From: Fen-549 sp050011315
Lineage (GTDB): Bacteria; Actinomycetota; Thermoleophilia; Gaiellales; Gaiellaceae
Assembly (NCBI GenBank): GCA_050011315.1
Contig: JBEKJI010000011.1
Coordinates: 1-64,000 of the forward strand
Length of the DNA: 64,000 nt
Direction of reading: 5' to 3'
Shown here piece after piece: positions 15,005 to 21,683 of this stretch. Every line of letters starts with the position of its first letter. The stretch's first letter is position 1. Under the pieces are notes generated by a model. It had not been told where the DNA came from, searched no databases, and worked only from the letters and a program-made list of their open reading frames with translations. A program made the position numbers and the translations under genes.

Positions 15005-15604
15005 GTGCCTCCGAAATATGTCCAGACCGTCCGGCAGCTCATTTACTGGGAGTACGCGCAGCTGATCGCCAGGGCCGCCGGATTTGAGGGTAACTTCGGC
15101 TTCATCGTCTCCCGCTACAAGAAGCTCGATTCGGGGGAGATGAAGTGGTCGTCGTCGGTGCGCGACCACATCCGTGAGATGGAGAAGGAACGCGCCTGTG
15201 TCTATTGCGGCTCGGCCGAAGCCCTCAGCATGGACCACATCGTCCCGGCGTCGCGGGCGGGGATCGATCCACGAATAACGCGTCTTCTCGAGTCGCCCGA
15301 GAACATGGTCTACGCGTGCAGGAAGTGCAACTCGAGCAAGCGCGACAAGGACGTCTTCGAGTGGTACGGCGCCGACAGAACTCAGGAGATACCGAAGCTG
15401 GCGCTGTCCAAGTTCCTCAAGCTCGCCTACGAAATCCATGAGACCCAAGGCACGCTCGACTTGAAAGACCCGAACATGGACGGCGTGCTCGACATCTATG
15501 ACCTCGGTGTGGTGATCACTCACCTGATCACGAAGATGTCGGAGAAGGCCAAAGAGGGCGGATCGCTTCCGGCGCCACGGCCGCGCGGCAAGCCGCCCGC
15601 ATGA
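15005..15604 (+). CDS. HNH endonuclease
   Basis: This 199-residue protein contains a compact HNH nuclease domain at about residues 60-115. Two zinc-binding CxxC knuckles (CVYCG and CRKCN) flank the catalytic block SMDHIVPASRAG, and the conserved Asn of the family lies in SPENMVYACRKCNSSKRDKD. Such proteins cleave DNA using one metal ion and occur in phages, restriction systems and mobile elements. The N-terminal 60 residues are helical and unrecognised, and the C-terminus ends in a Pro/Arg tail. The start is GTG at 15005. It lies 208 bp downstream of the TcmP start and may belong to the same accessory patch. Confidence 0.85.
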   Translation: MPPKYVQTVRQLIYWEYAQLIARAAGFEGNFGFIVSRYKKLDSGEMKWSSSVRDHIREMEKERACVYCGSAEALSMDHIVPASRAGIDPRITRLLESPENMVYACRKCNSSKRDKDVFEWYGADRTQEIPKLALSKFLKLAYEIHETQGTLDLKDPNMDGVLDIYDLGVVITHLITKMSEKAKEGGSLPAPRPRGKPPA

Positions 15605-15606
15605 GC

Positions 15607-16143
15607 TCAGCTCTCTCGCCGGCGCCGAGCGCGGATCTCTTGTTCCAGGATCCAGGTCTCGCCCTCGTCGAAAGAGGCCTCGCCGCGCCAGACGAACGAA
15701 TCGTCGGTGATCTCGTTGAAGCTCCAGCGCTCCCGGCGAGCCGGGTCGGAACCGGCGCCCTCGAGAACTATCCGGTCGCCGACGGCTCGTGCGACGAGAT
15801 GGACGTATTCGTGCCAGGCCGGCGCCATCCAGCTCACGTGCCAGGTGTCGGCGCGCTCGTCGTAGGCTCGGATGGTCGTGCCGTAGCGATCGGGCGAAGC
15901 TCCCTTCTCGAACAGCACGTCCTGGATAGCGCGGCCGCCGAGCACCCAGGCGAAACGCCACTCGCCGATACGCTCGCGCCGCGTTCCGTCGGGCTGGAAG
16001 CTCGTGGACTCCACATCCCAGGCGCCGACGAAGCGCCCGAAGAGCATCAGCTTGTCGGCGAGACCTTCGGCCGGCCCGTCGGCGGCGAGGAGTGATACGG
16101 CCGTGGATCCGCTCGTACTTGCAGCGTGGGCCACAGGAATCAA
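15607..16143 (-). CDS. DUF1579-type lipocalin-like protein
   Basis: This protein of about 178 residues has the pattern of small beta-barrel proteins annotated DUF1579: FVGAWDVESTSFQPDGT, then GEWRFAWVLGGRAIQDV, then YGTTIRAYDERADTWHVSWM, and a C-terminal WSFNEITDDSFVWRGE. These read as successive barrel strands with conserved Trp. The ligand is unknown. The start is uncertain: TTG 16143 gives the longest form and GTG 16134 is also possible, and neither has a good ribosome site. It converges on the HNH gene with a 2-base gap and follows the cupin gene by 63 bp on the same strand. Confidence 0.75.
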   Translation of the reverse strand: MIPVAHAASTSGSTAVSLLAADGPAEGLADKLMLFGRFVGAWDVESTSFQPDGTRRERIGEWRFAWVLGGRAIQDVLFEKGASPDRYGTTIRAYDERADTWHVSWMAPAWHEYVHLVARAVGDRIVLEGAGSDPARRERWSFNEITDDSFVWRGEASFDEGETWILEQEIRARRRRES

Positions 16144-16206
16144 GTCTTACACGGAGCGAGCGGGCTCGCCCTCTCGGCCTGCGCCGGTCATGTTCGCGGC
16201 GACCGC

Positions 16207-16605
16207 TTACTCGCTGGTCACACCGTCGAAGTGCTCTTCTTCGCTCTCGGCTTCTTCCTTCGTGGCGCGCACGATCCCGTCGCGATGTTCCGGTGGCGAA
16301 TAGATCGTGTACAGCTTCAGCGGCTCCGAGGACGAAGTGTTGATGACGTTGTGCTCGGCGCCGGCCGGCACGATCGCGGCGTCGCCGTCTCCGACCGATC
16401 TTTCGAGCCCGTCGATCACGACTGTCCCCGAGCCCTGCTCGAAGCGGAAGAACTGATCCACACCGTCGTGCGTCTCCGTGCCGATCTCCTCGGAAGGCCG
16501 GAGAGACATCAGAACGAGCTGGCTGTACCGACCCGTATAGAGGACGCGCCGAAAATCGTTGTTGGCCAACGTCAACTCTTCGATATTCGCTCCATATCCT
16601 TTCAT
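16207..16605 (-). CDS. Small cupin-domain protein
   Basis: This 132-residue cytoplasmic protein is a single cupin barrel. The first cupin motif is seen as GTETHDGVDQFFRFEQGSG and the second as GDAAIVPAGAEHNVINT, supplying the His/Glu/His metal ligands of the family. A short acidic tail (KEEAESEEEHFDG) follows. Such proteins bind metals and may act as isomerases or oxygenases; the substrate cannot be read. The ATG is preceded by AGGGAGAAG, a good ribosome site. It may be cotranscribed with the DUF1579-type gene. Confidence 0.88.
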   Translation of the reverse strand: MKGYGANIEELTLANNDFRRVLYTGRYSQLVLMSLRPSEEIGTETHDGVDQFFRFEQGSGTVVIDGLERSVGDGDAAIVPAGAEHNVINTSSSEPLKLYTIYSPPEHRDGIVRATKEEAESEEEHFDGVTSE

Positions 16606-16944
16606 GAGATGCTTCTCCCTTCATCGCGTCTACCGGTGCCAGGTCCTGCGTCGCCACATCGCTCTGCTGGTTCGATGATGCAATACCCAAGACTGTGCTG
16701 CGCAGATCTCGAAGTCAACGTCCCGGTCTCATTAATCGCCGCGTGGCGCGCGGCGACACTGTCGCAGCCGAGGGCTTGCCGTGATCGGCAACCATTGAAG
16801 AGATCCGGCGCGGTGAGATGACCTTGCTAGCCGAGCCGGCGAGAGAAGCGGCGGGCCGCGAGAGCAACGGGGTCGGATCCAGCGCGCCGAGATCCGAAAG
16901 ATCGCAAAATCCGACCCGATCGAAGCTCCCGTTCGCCGCTATAC
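16606..16944. other. Non-coding stretch between cupin and DUF1059 genes
   Basis: No gene is recognised in these 339 bases. Near its right end GGGTCGGAT (16870-16878) and ATCCGACCC (16909-16917) form a 9-bp inverted repeat with further GATC pairing inside, just beyond the DUF1059 stop. It could be a terminator without a T tract for that leftward gene. The left part should contain the cupin promoter. Confidence 0.5.
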
Positions 16945-17118
16945 CTACGTGGCGACCTTGATCCCCGGCTCGATGTCCTCGCGCGAGAGGTCGGGTTTCC
17001 CGTGTGCCTTCCTGGCGTGGAGTTGGACGTGCTCGATCAACTCCTCCTTCGACTCGATGGTGAACGAGGCTGGGCATTCGGCGCCCGTATCGGCGCAACT
17101 AAACGAGTAAGCCGTCAT
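16945..17118 (-). CDS. DUF1059 small putative metal-binding protein
   Basis: This 57-residue protein begins MTAYSFSCADTGAECPASF and ends IEPGIKVAT. It matches the short DUF1059 family: an N-terminal Cys pair (SCADTGAEC) and a helix containing HVQLHARKAHG, which together look like a Cys/His metal site. The start is firm because a strong ribosome site (AGGAGGGGGAAG) precedes the ATG. The function is unknown; relatives are annotated as small metal-binding proteins. A 9-bp inverted repeat lies just upstream. Confidence 0.88.
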   Translation of the reverse strand: MTAYSFSCADTGAECPASFTIESKEELIEHVQLHARKAHGKPDLSREDIEPGIKVAT

Positions 17119-17135
17119 CTTCCCCCTCCTGATCG

Positions 17136-17162
17136 ATGGAACAAGGGATTAGGTTGTTCCAT
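17136..17162 (-). promoter_or_regulatory. Inverted repeat upstream of DUF1059
   Basis: ATGGAACAA (17136-17144) and TTGTTCCAT (17154-17162) form a perfect 9-bp inverted repeat with a 9-base spacer, just upstream of the ribosome site of the DUF1059 gene. It could be an operator or a leader hairpin. Confidence 0.4.
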
Positions 17163-17304
17163 TCCGTTCGGTTTGGAAACCTTGTTTTGTCGCGAGCCCG
17201 GGGCGGGATCAGGCGCAGCGAAAACCGGCGTGGTCAAGGGCTCGCTTGACTCGCGTCTTGCCACCTGGCCGACCAAGATACGCGCCCACTATCGGTACAG
17301 GCGT

Positions 17305-18084
17305 CTAGGGAGAGACGGTAAACGAGAACCAGGTGCCGCCGTCGGCGTAGGTCGTTCCATCGGCGTTTATCGCCCGCACCTGCCAGTAGTAGGGCACGCC
17401 GTGAGCTCGACTTCTGAAGCTACCGCTGGTGGCCAAGTCCGTGGATAACCAAGAGTTGTCGCAGTCGTTGTTGTCGGTCGTATCGACGCAGTACTCGTAG
17501 CTGTCAGCGGCGCTGCTCGACGACCAGCTCAGGGTAACGCTCGACGCCTGACCGGTCGCGCCGTTGGTCGGGCTCGTCTTGCTGAACGCGCCGGGCGCGT
17601 TGGGAGAAGGACCGCCGGACTCGTCAGAGGACGAGGGTTCTGTCACGGTGGTCACGGTGAGCTTTCGCGTCATGCTGTTCGCGTCGGCGGAGATTACGAC
17701 GCGGTACTCGCCAACCTTGACGGCGTTCGAGCCGAAGAGCTTCTTCACGGTCGTCGTGTAGGTCTTGATGCTCCCCTTCTTCGTGACGCTTCGCACCTTC
17801 GCCCACTTCGAGCCCTTCTTGATCGAGAGTAAGAGGACGACGCGCTTGCTCGCGGGCGAGAATTTGCAGACGAGCTTGGTCGTCGTGGCCTGAGCGGCGG
17901 TGAAGCTCGACTTGGGCGTCAGTTTCGCGGAAACGACCTTACCCTTAGGCTTCGCCGACGCGCTCGCGGAGAAGACGCCGAGCGCCGAGAAGGCCAGAGC
18001 AGCACTCAACACGGAAACCGCGGCAGCTAGTCGTAGACGACGGGACACCACGCCAATCGTACTACCTCGATAGCGAAGAACCAC
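17305..18084 (-). CDS. Secreted protein: shared beta domain plus fibronectin-III-like domain
   Basis: This 259-residue protein has an N-terminal signal peptide (hydrophobic stretch AAAVSVLSAALAFSALGVF, cleavage near SASA-KP). Residues about 48-147 form a beta-rich domain with KLTPKSSFTAAQATTTKLVC, KKGSKWAKVRSVTKKGSIK and GEYRVVISADANSMTRKL. The same domain ends the S8 protease encoded at 21684-24620. After a Ser/Pro linker, residues about 165-259 form a fibronectin-III-like domain (GATGQASSVTLSWSSSSAAD, VPYYWQVRAINADGTTYADG). The start may be GTG 18084 or GTG 18051. I infer a surface or adhesion role; no enzyme motif is present. Confidence 0.75.
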   Translation of the reverse strand: MVLRYRGSTIGVVSRRLRLAAAVSVLSAALAFSALGVFSASASAKPKGKVVSAKLTPKSSFTAAQATTTKLVCKFSPASKRVVLLLSIKKGSKWAKVRSVTKKGSIKTYTTTVKKLFGSNAVKVGEYRVVISADANSMTRKLTVTTVTEPSSSDESGGPSPNAPGAFSKTSPTNGATGQASSVTLSWSSSSAADSYEYCVDTTDNNDCDNSWLSTDLATSGSFRSRAHGVPYYWQVRAINADGTTYADGGTWFSFTVSP

Positions 18085-18261
18085 GCGTCTTGAAAAGCTT
18101 GGCAGGGGACTCCGGGTGAGAATCCGCTCAATTCTTGCTCAACCTTCTACACAATCCCTGCGCGAGCTCGATCCGCTGTCATCCGCTCGCGAGACGAGCA
18201 CTTCAAGCGACTCTCGACCTATTGCTCGCGCAGGCACCTTGCAGCCGTTATGCTCGCGCGC

Positions 18262-19626
18262 ATGGAGACTACTAAGTACGTCCTCAACGAGTCAGAAATC
18301 CCGAAGCGCTGGTACAACATCCAAGCCGATCTTCCCAAGCCGCTCCCACCGATCCTGCATCCGGCCACGATGCAGCCGATCGCCCCAGAAGATCTCGCGC
18401 CGCTCTTCCCGATGGAGCTGATCATGCAGGAGGTCAGCCAGGAGGCCGAGATCGCAATCCCCGAGGAGATCCTCGACATCTACCGCCTCTGGCGTCCGAC
18501 GCCCCTCTACCGGGCGCACCGCCTTGAGCAGGCGATCGGGACGCGCTCCCGCATCTTCTACAAGTACGAGGGTGTCAGCCCGCCCGGCTCGCACAAACCG
18601 AACACGGCCGTCGCCCAGGCCTACTACAACAAGAAGGAGGGCCGCACCCGCATCGCCACCGAGACCGGAGCCGGTCAGTGGGGAAGCGCGCTTGCCTTCG
18701 CCTGCAAGCTGATGGGGCTCGAGTGCAAGGTTTACATGGTGCGCATCTCCTACGATCAGAAGCCGTTTCGGCGCTCGCTCATCCACACCTGGGGCGCCGA
18801 GGTCATCCCTAGCCCCTCGAACGAAACCAATGCCGGTCGCGCGATCCTCGCCGAGCACCCCGACTCCTCGGGCAGCCTGGGAATCGCCATCTCCGAGGCG
18901 GTCGAGGATGCTGCCACCCGCGACGACAGCGCCTACTCGCTCGGGAGCGTGCTCAACCACGTCCTCATGCACCAGACGGTGATCGGCAAAGAGGCGATCG
19001 AGCAGATGAAGATGGCGAACGCCTATCCCGATGTCGTCATCGGCTGCGTCGGCGGCGGCTCGAACTACGCCGGTCTGGCCTTCCCATTCCTGCGCGACAA
19101 GCTCGCCGGCAAGGAGATCGACTTCCTCGCCTGCGAGCCTACGGCCTGCCCGACGCTCACGCGCGGGCCCTACACCTACGACTACGGCGACACGGCCAAG
19201 CTGGCGCCGGTCGCCGCCATGCACACGCTCGGTCACGACTTCGTACCGGCGCCGATCCACGCGGGTGGCCTTCGCTACCACGGCATGGCACCGCTCATCT
19301 CGCACCTCGTGCAACTGGGCCTGATCCGCGCCGAGGCCTACCTGCAGAACGACATCTTCGCCTCGGCGATCACCTTCGCCCAGAGCGAGGGCATCGTCCC
19401 GGCACCGGAGTCGGCGCACGCCATCCACGGTACCGTGCTGACCGCGAAAAAGGCCGACGAGGAAGGCGTGGAGAAGACGATCCTCTTCAACCTCTCCGGT
19501 CACGGTCACTTCGACATGGCCGCCTACGACAACTACCTCGCCGGCAAGCTCGTCGACGTAGCCTTCGACGAGGCCGAGATGGAGCGGGCTTTGAAGGCGA
19601 TCGAATCGCTGCCGAAGCCGGCCTAG
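18262..19626 (+). CDS. trpB: Tryptophan synthase beta chain-like protein (TrpB2 type)
   Basis: This PLP enzyme of 454 residues is the long TrpB2 form of tryptophan synthase beta, joining indole and serine to give tryptophan. The PLP lysine is in GSHKPNTA (Lys112 from this start), the phosphate loop is CVGGGSNYAG, and ETGAGQWGSALAFACKLMG is the substrate loop. The TrpB2-specific N-terminal block (WYNIQADLPKPLPP, HPATMQPI) is present. No trpA or other trp gene is nearby, as often seen for TrpB2, which may salvage free indole. The ATG at 18250 is four codons further upstream; neither has a good ribosome site. A strong hairpin follows. Confidence 0.93.
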   Translation: METTKYVLNESEIPKRWYNIQADLPKPLPPILHPATMQPIAPEDLAPLFPMELIMQEVSQEAEIAIPEEILDIYRLWRPTPLYRAHRLEQAIGTRSRIFYKYEGVSPPGSHKPNTAVAQAYYNKKEGRTRIATETGAGQWGSALAFACKLMGLECKVYMVRISYDQKPFRRSLIHTWGAEVIPSPSNETNAGRAILAEHPDSSGSLGIAISEAVEDAATRDDSAYSLGSVLNHVLMHQTVIGKEAIEQMKMANAYPDVVIGCVGGGSNYAGLAFPFLRDKLAGKEIDFLACEPTACPTLTRGPYTYDYGDTAKLAPVAAMHTLGHDFVPAPIHAGGLRYHGMAPLISHLVQLGLIRAEAYLQNDIFASAITFAQSEGIVPAPESAHAIHGTVLTAKKADEEGVEKTILFNLSGHGHFDMAAYDNYLAGKLVDVAFDEAEMERALKAIESLPKPA

Positions 19627-19647
19627 GCAAAGCGAGCTTCTGATCAG

Positions 19648-19681
19648 GAACGAGCGGGCGCACACAAACGCCCGCTCGTTC
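19648..19681 (+). terminator. 13-bp perfect hairpin after trpB2
   Basis: GAACGAGCGGGCG and CGCCCGCTCGTTC pair perfectly around the loop CACACAAA, 21 bases after the trpB2 stop. There is no T tract, so it may terminate weakly or protect the 3' end. Confidence 0.65.
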
Positions 19682-19728
19682 TGCAACCGCGAGATACCGT
19701 ATCCCGTGACCTAGGAAGGGAGTGAGCC

Positions 19729-20007
19729 GTGTCGGAGATGAAGAGATTCAGCGCCGAGGAGGCAAGGCAGATCGGCGAGCAGATCGGAATCGACTGGGCT
19801 CTGGCGCCGTTCGACGTTGAGCAATTCCGCTCGGGGATGGACGTCGAGCTCGAGCACGGACTACACGATTCGGCCACCAACGTGACCGGCGACGACCCGG
19901 TCACCACCGGGAAGATCGCGCTCGCCCACCTGAACGAGTTCCCCGACTACTACACGCGTCTCGAGCGTATGGAGGAAGAGGCAAAGCGGGATCACGGCCT
20001 CGCCTGA
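19729..20007 (+). CDS. DUF5661 family protein
   Basis: This 92-residue acidic protein matches the DUF5661 pattern: FSAEEARQIGEQIGIDWALAPFD, VEQFRSGMDVELEHGLHD, then TNVTGDDPVTTGKIALAHLNEFPDYYTRL near the end. The function is unknown. The start is a GTG preceded by GGAAGGGAG. There is no signal peptide or membrane segment. It stands alone, 102 bp after trpB2. Confidence 0.82.
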   Translation: MSEMKRFSAEEARQIGEQIGIDWALAPFDVEQFRSGMDVELEHGLHDSATNVTGDDPVTTGKIALAHLNEFPDYYTRLERMEEEAKRDHGLA

Positions 20008-20029
20008 TCCCCGGACGGCCGCGACGACG

Positions 20030-20386
20030 CTACGCCGCCAGGACGCTCGAGCGAGCGGACACGGCCATCTGAGCAAGGTAAACCGTCGGCCCGAGAGCGC
20101 CGTCGAGCGCTTGGCGAACCCTGCCCCGGATCTCCGCGTTCTGCTCGAGCTCCGCGACTACATCGGCGGGGCCGGTCAACACCAGCCTGACCGGATGAAG
20201 CCGCTCACCCAGAGGGTGTGCCCCACCTGTCGCGACGATCTCCAGCTTGCACTGAGCCAGGTACGCTGCCGCCTCGCTTTCGTGCGTAAGAGTGAGCTTC
20301 TGGATTGCCGCGTCGTAGACCGAGGCGGTCTCCGGAAGCACGGCCTCAGACAGTCCGCTGCGCCGGTGAAGTAGAAGGTGTCGCAT
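20030..20386 (-). CDS. Hypothetical protein
   Basis: I do not recognise this protein of about 118 residues. It reads as a plausible soluble alpha/beta protein: a helix (VYDAAIQKLTLTHESEAAAYLAQCKLEIV), a strand (HPVRLVLTGPADVV) and a further helix (ELEQNAEIRGRVRQALDGAL). The start is uncertain: ATG 20386 or GTG 20392, neither with a clear ribosome site. It converges with the DUF5661 gene with a 22-base gap. Confidence 0.5.
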   Translation of the reverse strand: MRHLLLHRRSGLSEAVLPETASVYDAAIQKLTLTHESEAAAYLAQCKLEIVATGGAHPLGERLHPVRLVLTGPADVVAELEQNAEIRGRVRQALDGALGPTVYLAQMAVSARSSVLAA

Positions 20387-20456
20387 ACGCACGTTATCGG
20401 CTGCCGAGAGCGAAACGTAATCCCCGCTCCGAGTCTATCCGGGTGACCCGACGGAG

Positions 20457-20933
20457 TCAGCGTGCGAGCGCCGTGCCGAGCTTGCGAGAGACTTCCTCGG
20501 CCCAGGTCTGGATCGCTTTCCAGTCCCTCGCGTCGAGCGGCTTCTTCTTTCCGAACTTCATCACACCGCCGAAGATCGCGGTCGTGAGCGGTTTGACCTC
20601 CGGTACGGCTTTGAGTGCGCGCCCGAGCTGGGCGCCCGAGCTCTCGAGCTCCTGCGGCTCGGTGCTCTTTGGCCCCATGGCGAAGACGGCCAGCGGGAGC
20701 GAGGCCAGCTCGCCGCGCTTGCGCTCGAGCAGCTTGCGCGCGTCCTTGTGCAGGCGCCCCATGTAGAGCGCGCCGCCGAGGACGACCGCCTGGTAGAGGT
20801 CGAGACTTTTCACCTCGCGGGCCGGGCTGATATCAACTTCGAAGCCCGCCTGGCGAATGACCCGCGCCACGTCGGCGGCTACCTCCCGGGTCGAACCGTG
20901 CTTGGTCGCGTAGGCAACTAGAACCGTGTCCAT
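20457..20933 (-). CDS. Flavodoxin-domain protein
   Basis: This 158-residue protein is a flavodoxin-fold FMN protein. The phosphate-binding loop is VLVAYATKHGSTREVA, the next conserved turn is AVVLGGALYMGRLHKDARK, and FAMGPKSTEPQE is the third flavin-contacting loop. This set resembles HemG-type menaquinone-dependent protoporphyrinogen dehydrogenases, though that activity is not demonstrated. ATG 20933 is chosen because GAGAGGGG lies just upstream. It follows the four-TM protein gene by 11 bases and is probably cotranscribed with it. Confidence 0.87.
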   Translation of the reverse strand: MDTVLVAYATKHGSTREVAADVARVIRQAGFEVDISPAREVKSLDLYQAVVLGGALYMGRLHKDARKLLERKRGELASLPLAVFAMGPKSTEPQELESSGAQLGRALKAVPEVKPLTTAIFGGVMKFGKKKPLDARDWKAIQTWAEEVSRKLGTALAR

Positions 20934-20944
20934 GATCCCCTCTC

Positions 20945-21319
20945 TCAACCGCTAACGAGCCGGATGATGATAACCGGAAGTACGAGCAGCCAGAGCGCAC
21001 CGAACATGACCAGCATCGGACGCTCACCGCGGTCGGCGTAGTAGCCGGGCGAGTTGAGCAGCGTGTAGGCGAGCGCGCCGAGCGAGAAGACCGAAACGAG
21101 CCGCGACCACACCGCCTGTCGATCGAAGATCGTCGCCAGCGCACCCGTGATCAGCAGCCCGGCAGTGGCGAGCTCGCTGGCGATGTGGAAGAGAATGTCC
21201 CGGCGCCCCTCCTTCAGCTCGGGTATCTGCCGGGAGAGGAAGAGGAATGCCCAGAGCGCGGCGATCGCCACCCCGACGACGAGAGAGACTAAAACCGCGT
21301 ACCAGAGAACGCCGCTCAT
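20945..21319 (-). CDS. Small four-helix membrane protein
   Basis: This 124-residue protein has four hydrophobic segments (about 5-28, 45-63, 73-90 and 101-121) with short charged loops such as SRQIPELKEGRRD and NSPGYYADRGERP. I do not recognise a family with certainty. It is the first gene of a short operon with the flavodoxin gene, 11 bp apart, suggesting a membrane redox or respiratory helper role. That is inference. Confidence 0.7.
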   Translation of the reverse strand: MSGVLWYAVLVSLVVGVAIAALWAFLFLSRQIPELKEGRRDILFHIASELATAGLLITGALATIFDRQAVWSRLVSVFSLGALAYTLLNSPGYYADRGERPMLVMFGALWLLVLPVIIIRLVSG

Positions 21320-21384
21320 CAGCTGCCTTGAGATTATCTGCGGCGAAGAACATGCTTCCGAAGACCTCGAGAATGGAGGAACAA

Positions 21385-21678
21385 ATGCCGGTGAAGCTGC
21401 ATCGCTGCTCGGGAATGTGGGTGAAGATCGGCGCCCACCCCTGCTGGCGCGTCCAGAAGGCGCTCGACGAAGCGGGTGTCGAGTACGAGCTATTGCCCGG
21501 ACCGCTGGGCCGCTCGAAGCGCACCGAGATCGTCAGGCTGAGTGGCCAGAGCCTCTACCCGGTGATCGAGTTCGAGGACGGGCGCGTCTACCGCGAGGAT
21601 TCGAGGAAGATGGCCGCACGCATTCGCGCCGGCGAGCTCTTCGAGACGCCGGCGACTCCGCCGGGTACGACTGCCTAG
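21385..21678 (+). CDS. Glutaredoxin/GST N-terminal-like protein
   Basis: This 97-residue protein has the thioredoxin-fold arrangement of GST N-terminal domains: MPVKLHRCSGMWVKIGAHPC, then a helix (WRVQKALDEAGVEYELL), then the cis-proline block SLYPVIEFEDGRVYRED. Cys residues in RCSG and HPCW could be redox active, but they are not a classical CxxC. GGAGG precedes the ATG, which decides the start. It is divergent from the membrane protein operon and converges with the S8 protease gene, 5 bases from its end. Confidence 0.8.
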   Translation: MPVKLHRCSGMWVKIGAHPCWRVQKALDEAGVEYELLPGPLGRSKRTEIVRLSGQSLYPVIEFEDGRVYREDSRKMAARIRAGELFETPATPPGTTA

Positions 21679-21683
21679 AAGCC

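Noticed and set aside
14942..16690. 582-codon open frame on the minus strand
   Set aside because: It crosses the HNH, DUF1579-type and cupin genes in a different frame, is Arg-rich and matches nothing. Those genes have clear domain motifs.
16715..17098. 127-codon minus-strand open frame
   Set aside because: It overlaps the well-supported DUF1059 gene on the same strand in another frame and has no family features.
18292..19686. 464-codon open frame opposite trpB2
   Set aside because: This is a shadow of the highly conserved TrpB2 coding sequence.
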